Assembly: GCF_039749495.1 (NCBI RefSeq)
Contig: NZ_JBDLLU010000008.1
Location: forward strand, 1 to 64,000
Reading direction: 5' to 3'
From: Dehalogenimonas sp. THU2
GTDB taxonomy: Bacteria > Chloroflexota > Dehalococcoidia > Dehalococcoidales > Dehalococcoidaceae
DNA: 64,000 nt
Of this stretch, positions 60,787-64,000 are shown in pieces. The notes under the pieces are model-generated. The model was given only the letters and a program-made list of their open reading frames with translations, searched no databases and was not told the DNA's origin. The translations under genes and the position numbers were made by a program. Position 1 is the stretch's first letter. Each line of letters opens with the position of its first letter.

Positions 60787-61970
60787 TAGAGTGTTCTCCT
60801 CTCTCGATCCCTCGGGTCAGCCCACCCGGATGGTTCAAAAGGAACTGCAACGTCTATTGCGGTACCTTGTGTTAGATGGCTATTGATCTTAAAGGAGCCA
60901 CCAAGGAGTTCGATCCGCTGCCTCATTCCTTCAATCCCTCCCGATTCTCCATTTAGTATCGAGTCGATATCAAAACCCTTCCCATCGTCCGAAATCCGTA
61001 GACTAACAATTTCACCGTTACTTTCAACGGAAACGATTACCTGTGTTGAGGTCAGGCTATGCTTCACGATGTTTAGAATCGCTTCGTGGAAGACACGGTA
61101 CAAAGCTGTTTCAATTTGAGGCACTAATCGTGTGTTTAGGTTACTCGTCATTTGGACTTTCAGTCCTGTTTTATCTTCCAATAGTCTAAGTTCTTGTTTT
61201 ATCAATTCAATCAAGCCATATCTTGTGAGCGTGATTGGGTATAGTGATTTCATGATGCTTCTAGTTTCATTCAGAGTACTTCTTATAAGTTGAAGCACCT
61301 CATACACTTGAAGCTTCTGCGATCCAGCAGTCTCTTCCAAGACTTCGCTAAGGTAGTGGCAGATATGTACTAAGTCCTGAACAACGCGATCGTGGAGTTC
61401 TGCCGCTAAGAGTTTACGTTCGTTTTCTTGAGCTTTAATGTATTCCAATGTTAAATCGCGCAATTTACGCTCGAAAAAGGCTATCTGGTCTTGTTTTAGC
61501 TTACTATCTCGAATACTAGCTTCAAGTTTTTCCACTATGCCTGTTAATTCTCTGGTCCTAACCTGAACCATCTCTTCAAGCCGATTCCGGTATTGGTCTA
61601 ATTCTTTTTCTTTGTTTACCCGTTCTGTGTCATCTCGGACCAGACTCTGGATATATTTCTTCCCGTCAATCGCAAGTAAGCGACTGATGAAACTAGTGTG
61701 TACGATATATCCGTCTTCCCTCAAGTAATCAAGATTAGCCCCTCCATATCCTCGTTCAACTATCTCTTTGAACACCTTTTCCCCTGCAGCCTGTTGCTCT
61801 GGGGGGCGAGTCTCCCACACCCTCATCTTGATCAGCTCTTCGAACGTTTTTCCGGTAAGCAACCGATACTCTTTATTGCAGTCAACTATTCGTCCAGTCT
61901 CAGCATCGATAAGAGCGATGCCATCACGTGAATTGTCAAAAAGCATCTGGTACTTGGCTTCTTTTTCCAT
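60786..61970 (-). CDS. PAS-domain histidine kinase (HisKA_3 / NarX-DegS type)
   Basis: A 394-residue soluble kinase. A PAS domain (YQMLFDNSRDGIALIDAETG..KEYRLLTGKTFEELI) and coiled-coil are followed by the HisKA_3 dimer motif ERKLLAAELHDRVVQDLVHI with the phospho-His, then the ATPase parts FHEAILNIVKHS, ISDDGKGFD and GGIEGMRQRIELLGGSF. No membrane helix is seen, so it senses an internal signal. It is coupled to the LuxR-type regulator. Soluble PAS kinases of this type often sit beside reductive dehalogenase genes in this group, although none is adjacent here. Confidence 0.9.
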   Translation of the reverse strand: MEKEAKYQMLFDNSRDGIALIDAETGRIVDCNKEYRLLTGKTFEELIKMRVWETRPPEQQAAGEKVFKEIVERGYGGANLDYLREDGYIVHTSFISRLLAIDGKKYIQSLVRDDTERVNKEKELDQYRNRLEEMVQVRTRELTGIVEKLEASIRDSKLKQDQIAFFERKLRDLTLEYIKAQENERKLLAAELHDRVVQDLVHICHYLSEVLEETAGSQKLQVYEVLQLIRSTLNETRSIMKSLYPITLTRYGLIELIKQELRLLEDKTGLKVQMTSNLNTRLVPQIETALYRVFHEAILNIVKHSLTSTQVIVSVESNGEIVSLRISDDGKGFDIDSILNGESGGIEGMRQRIELLGGSFKINSHLTQGTAIDVAVPFEPSGWADPRDRERRTL

Positions 61971-61996
61971 GTTAGGACCCTGACCTTTCGACCCGG

Positions 61997-62104
61997 ATTA
62001 TATGTCCATGCTGATACCTTTGGAAGAGCCCGTGGTAAAAGCGAGGCGGTATAAGGTTATTTTATCTACGATTACCATCCACCTTTGATACCTTCATTGT
62101 ATCA
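61997..62104 (-). promoter_or_regulatory. Promoter and repeated AAGGTATCA operator of the kinase operon
   Basis: TATAAT (minus strand) at 61997-62002. The motif AAGGTATCA (TGATACCTT on plus) occurs at 62012-62020 in the -35/-10 spacer and again at 62086-62094, where with GTATCA (62099-62104) it forms a 6-bp dyad (7-nt centre). It may be an autoregulatory site. Confidence 0.5.
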
Positions 62105-62231
62105 CAATGCCTAGAAAATCTACGCATAAAATACGATGGCAAAACCAGTATTTTCCGATAGCATTGGTGTCATCGGTTAAAACTGGGGATCATGCCAACT
62201 TAGGTAGACTCATAAAGTGAATAGTGCCAAC

Positions 62232-62352
62232 GGCAAGCCCCACGGTGGGGGAAACCAGGGTGCCGGGCTGTTGCGACCAGCCTGCTTAATATGCTGTGAA
62301 ACCCCTCCCGTGGGCTCCCTGGGTGTAATCGGGGTTCACCGCGGGGCTTGCC
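62232..62352 (+). other. 121-bp imperfect inverted-repeat leader before the radical-SAM gene
   Basis: GGCAAGCCCC (62232-62241) pairs with GGGGCTTGCC (62343-62352), continuing after one mismatch with CGGTG/CACCG. Inside, CCAGGG-T-GCC (62255-62264) pairs with GGC-T-CCCTGG (62313-62322), and GGCTG/CAGCC forms a small hairpin. It ends 20 nt before ATG 62373 and has no U-tract, so it resembles a structured 5' leader or a small palindromic element. I could not match it to a cobalamin or SAM riboswitch. Confidence 0.6.
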
Positions 62353-62372
62353 AGACTTAAAAAAGGGAACTG

Positions 62373-63185
62373 ATGCTGACCAACGTCTATAACATAGCCT
62401 TCGCCGAGTCCACCAGGCAAGCATATCTCCATTTCTGGGGATGTAATATCCGCTGTAAGGGCTGTATCCTCCGAAAAATTCCTTACGACTCAATGCTCGA
62501 CCGCAATATGCATCTTTACCTTGCTGAGCCCAAAGGTGAAGCGGCACCTCCGAATAGATTTCTCGATCTTGAAAGTGTAATGGGTATCCTATCTGACCTC
62601 AGGCCGACTTCAGTCATCTTCGAAGGCCAAGAAGCATCTCTAGACCCGTGTTTCGCCTTAATCGCCAAAACCCTGCATCAAAGGTTCAAAACCCAAAATA
62701 TCCTTCTGACTAATGGGCTGAATATGCCTGATCTTTCGCACGTCGACAAGGTAGCGGTAGGCCTTAAGTGCTTCGATGAGGACTTACACATCGACTATAC
62801 CGGCTTTTCAAACCGGCAGATACTTTCCAATTTCCGGAGGATCCATGCATCCGGAATAGCTATTCTGGCCGAGACGGTAATCATCCCCGGATATATAGAT
62901 GATGAAGAGGTCGAGAAACTTTCTCAGTTCATCGCCTCTGTTGACCGAAATATTCTGTATCACCTAGATGCATACTCCAGGGTGGCTGAGAACCATTGGC
63001 AAAGAGCCACAACGAAAGACGTCGAACAGGCAGCCGTAGCCGCCAGACGACACCTGCTTAATGTGCACTTTCTCCGTGATGAACCCAGGGAGTTCGGCGT
63101 TAAATCCATCTTCCCGACTGAGGCTGAGCTAGATGCCCCGGAACTAGCCCCAGCCGTAGAGACCCGAGAATTGGTTACTACCTGA
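62373..63185 (+). CDS. Radical SAM protein
   Basis: A 270-residue radical-SAM enzyme. The cluster motif is WGCNIRCKGC (C-x3-C-x2-C) within AYLHFWGCNIRCKGCILRK. Other segments are VIFEGQEASLDP, LLTNGLNMPD and VKAVG-like VAVGLKCFDED, with LAETVIIPGYIDD. The layout is close to pyruvate formate-lyase-activase-like and related small radical-SAM proteins; the reaction is unknown. An AGGGA site precedes ATG 62373. The following B12-binding radical-SAM gene starts about 24 nt later. Confidence 0.88.
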   Translation: MLTNVYNIAFAESTRQAYLHFWGCNIRCKGCILRKIPYDSMLDRNMHLYLAEPKGEAAPPNRFLDLESVMGILSDLRPTSVIFEGQEASLDPCFALIAKTLHQRFKTQNILLTNGLNMPDLSHVDKVAVGLKCFDEDLHIDYTGFSNRQILSNFRRIHASGIAILAETVIIPGYIDDEEVEKLSQFIASVDRNILYHLDAYSRVAENHWQRATTKDVEQAAVAARRHLLNVHFLRDEPREFGVKSIFPTEAELDAPELAPAVETRELVTT

Positions 63186-63208
63186 ATTAAGGACTGGAGA
63201 TACATGTT

Positions 63209-64000
63209 GTGAGAGTACTATTAGCAGCCGCCACCACCCCGGCTTTTAAACGGGCTTTTGCCAACTCCAGCAACCTGCCTAACGCCTTGCTCTTCATTGG
63301 CGCCATGCTGGAAAAGCACGGCCATGAGGTCCAGGTCTACGACGGGTTTATGGACAACCGCACGCCCGCCGAGTTGGCCGGGTTCAAACCGGACGTCATA
63401 GGTTTTTCAGTCATTGTCGGCCCGAACATGGAAGCCGCCATCAACTATTCTAGGCAATTCAAATCGCTCCTGCCTAGCGTCAAAATTGTCTGGGGCAACG
63501 TTTGCCCCAGTGTGCTGACCGAGCAGACCTTGGCTGAAGACTATGTCGATTTTGCCGTCATCGGCGCCGGCGAACATACTATGGTTGAGTTGTGCGATCA
63601 CCTGGAGAAAGGTTCTCTAGGTATACTCGAGGACATCAAAGGACTGGCTTTCAAGGACGCAAGAGGCCAAGTTGTCATCAACGAGCACCGGCCTTTTGTC
63701 CGGGACATGGACGAACTGCCCGACCCAGCCTGGCACCTGGTCGATGCCGCTAAGTACCGGGAACTCGATCTCAACACCAGCCGCGGCTGCGCCTACCACT
63801 GCGCTTTCTGTTACAACGACTCTTTCAATAAAGGATCACTGGGCTATCTTTCCGCGGAACGCCTGATTGCGCAGATTCAGCACCTTCAAAAAACCTACGG
63901 TGCCAAACATATCCGTTTTAATGATGACAACTTCACCTTCAACCGCAAGCGCCTTCGCGATTTCTGCCGTCTCCTCAGAGAGCATAGGATCAAGCTAACG
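63209..64000 (+). CDS. B12-binding-domain radical SAM protein (cut by window end)
   Basis: The first 264 residues of a longer protein starting at GTG 63209. The N-terminal Rossmann-like cobalamin-binding domain has LLFIGAMLEKHGHEVQVYDG, GFSVIVGPNMEAAINYSR and FAVIGAGEHTMVELCDHL. The radical-SAM cluster motif SRGCAYHCAFCYN (C-x3-C-x2-C) follows at about residues 190-202, then IRFNDDNFTFNRKRL. Such enzymes methylate unreactive carbon or phosphorus centres or rearrange carbon skeletons. It is probably co-transcribed with the preceding radical-SAM gene. Confidence 0.9.
   Translation, partial: MRVLLAAATTPAFKRAFANSSNLPNALLFIGAMLEKHGHEVQVYDGFMDNRTPAELAGFKPDVIGFSVIVGPNMEAAINYSRQFKSLLPSVKIVWGNVCPSVLTEQTLAEDYVDFAVIGAGEHTMVELCDHLEKGSLGILEDIKGLAFKDARGQVVINEHRPFVRDMDELPDPAWHLVDAAKYRELDLNTSRGCAYHCAFCYNDSFNKGSLGYLSAERLIAQIQHLQKTYGAKHIRFNDDNFTFNRKRLRDFCRLLREHRIKLT

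Noticed and set aside
62232-62352. Cobalamin riboswitch
   Set aside because: The B12-box and the GCCACTG-type core are absent on both strands, although a B12-related gene lies downstream.
51155-64000. Second attachment site matching the tRNA-Ala 3' end
   Set aside because: No copy of the T-arm and acceptor sequence was seen later in the window.

Overview
The window most resembles a chromosome of the class Dehalococcoidia (Chloroflexota), probably Dehalogenimonas. Supporting signs are a Tat-exported reductive dehalogenase, cell-surface proteins anchored by one C-terminal membrane helix, a fused DtxR-FeoA iron regulator, an Nfn-type ferredoxin:NAD(P) oxidoreductase pair, and a gene density, codon use and short dispersed intergenic repeats that fit that group. 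This is inference from protein content; no search was run.

Bases 1-51155 read as core chromosome. A minus-strand block (1829-10551) carries a cation exporter, secF-secD, a CCA-adding-type enzyme, priA, rplS and trmD. An isolated ~350-nt plus-strand transcription unit of unknown kind follows (10746-11130), then a SAM hydrolase, secG and gatB. Next are a secreted protein built of 50-residue repeats, a two-component pair, a PadR-controlled ABC exporter, the heat-shock set hrcA-grpE-dnaK with a CIRCE-like operator (dnaJ lies 11 kb away), lgt, zinc uptake split into zur-znuA and znuB-znuC, pyrD, a large beta-propeller surface protein, ybeY, rubrerythrin, a second CCA-type enzyme, an Rrf2-IscS iron-sulfur cluster and the Nfn pair. 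An orphan reductive dehalogenase (46006-47400) sits beside a Fur-controlled ferrous-iron operon.

A tRNA-Ala(UGC) at 51080-51155 marks a sharp change. From there to about 62 kb the DNA is more AT-rich and partly decayed: a helicase fragment, a Crp/Fnr regulator cut by an in-frame amber codon, an IS21-family remnant, two close copies of a flavin-type PNPOx protein on either side of ribBA, a MerR regulator, a DUF1638 protein, a receiver domain lacking its phospho-acceptor Asp, a GAF-PAS sensor without a kinase, and a PAS kinase with a LuxR-type regulator. This looks like an accessory island that uses the tRNA gene as one edge. The window ends in a radical-SAM gene preceded by a long structured inverted repeat and followed by a B12-binding radical-SAM gene cut by the window edge.

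A recurring signal is leaderless or nearly leaderless transcription: at least six genes have a sigma70-type promoter whose -10 box lies only 6-8 nt before the start codon and lack a Shine-Dalgarno sequence. The strongest leads for something undescribed are the 10781-11130 RNA, the 62232-62352 structured leader with its two radical-SAM genes, and the in-frame insertion of an intergenic inverted repeat inside the HDAC-like gene.
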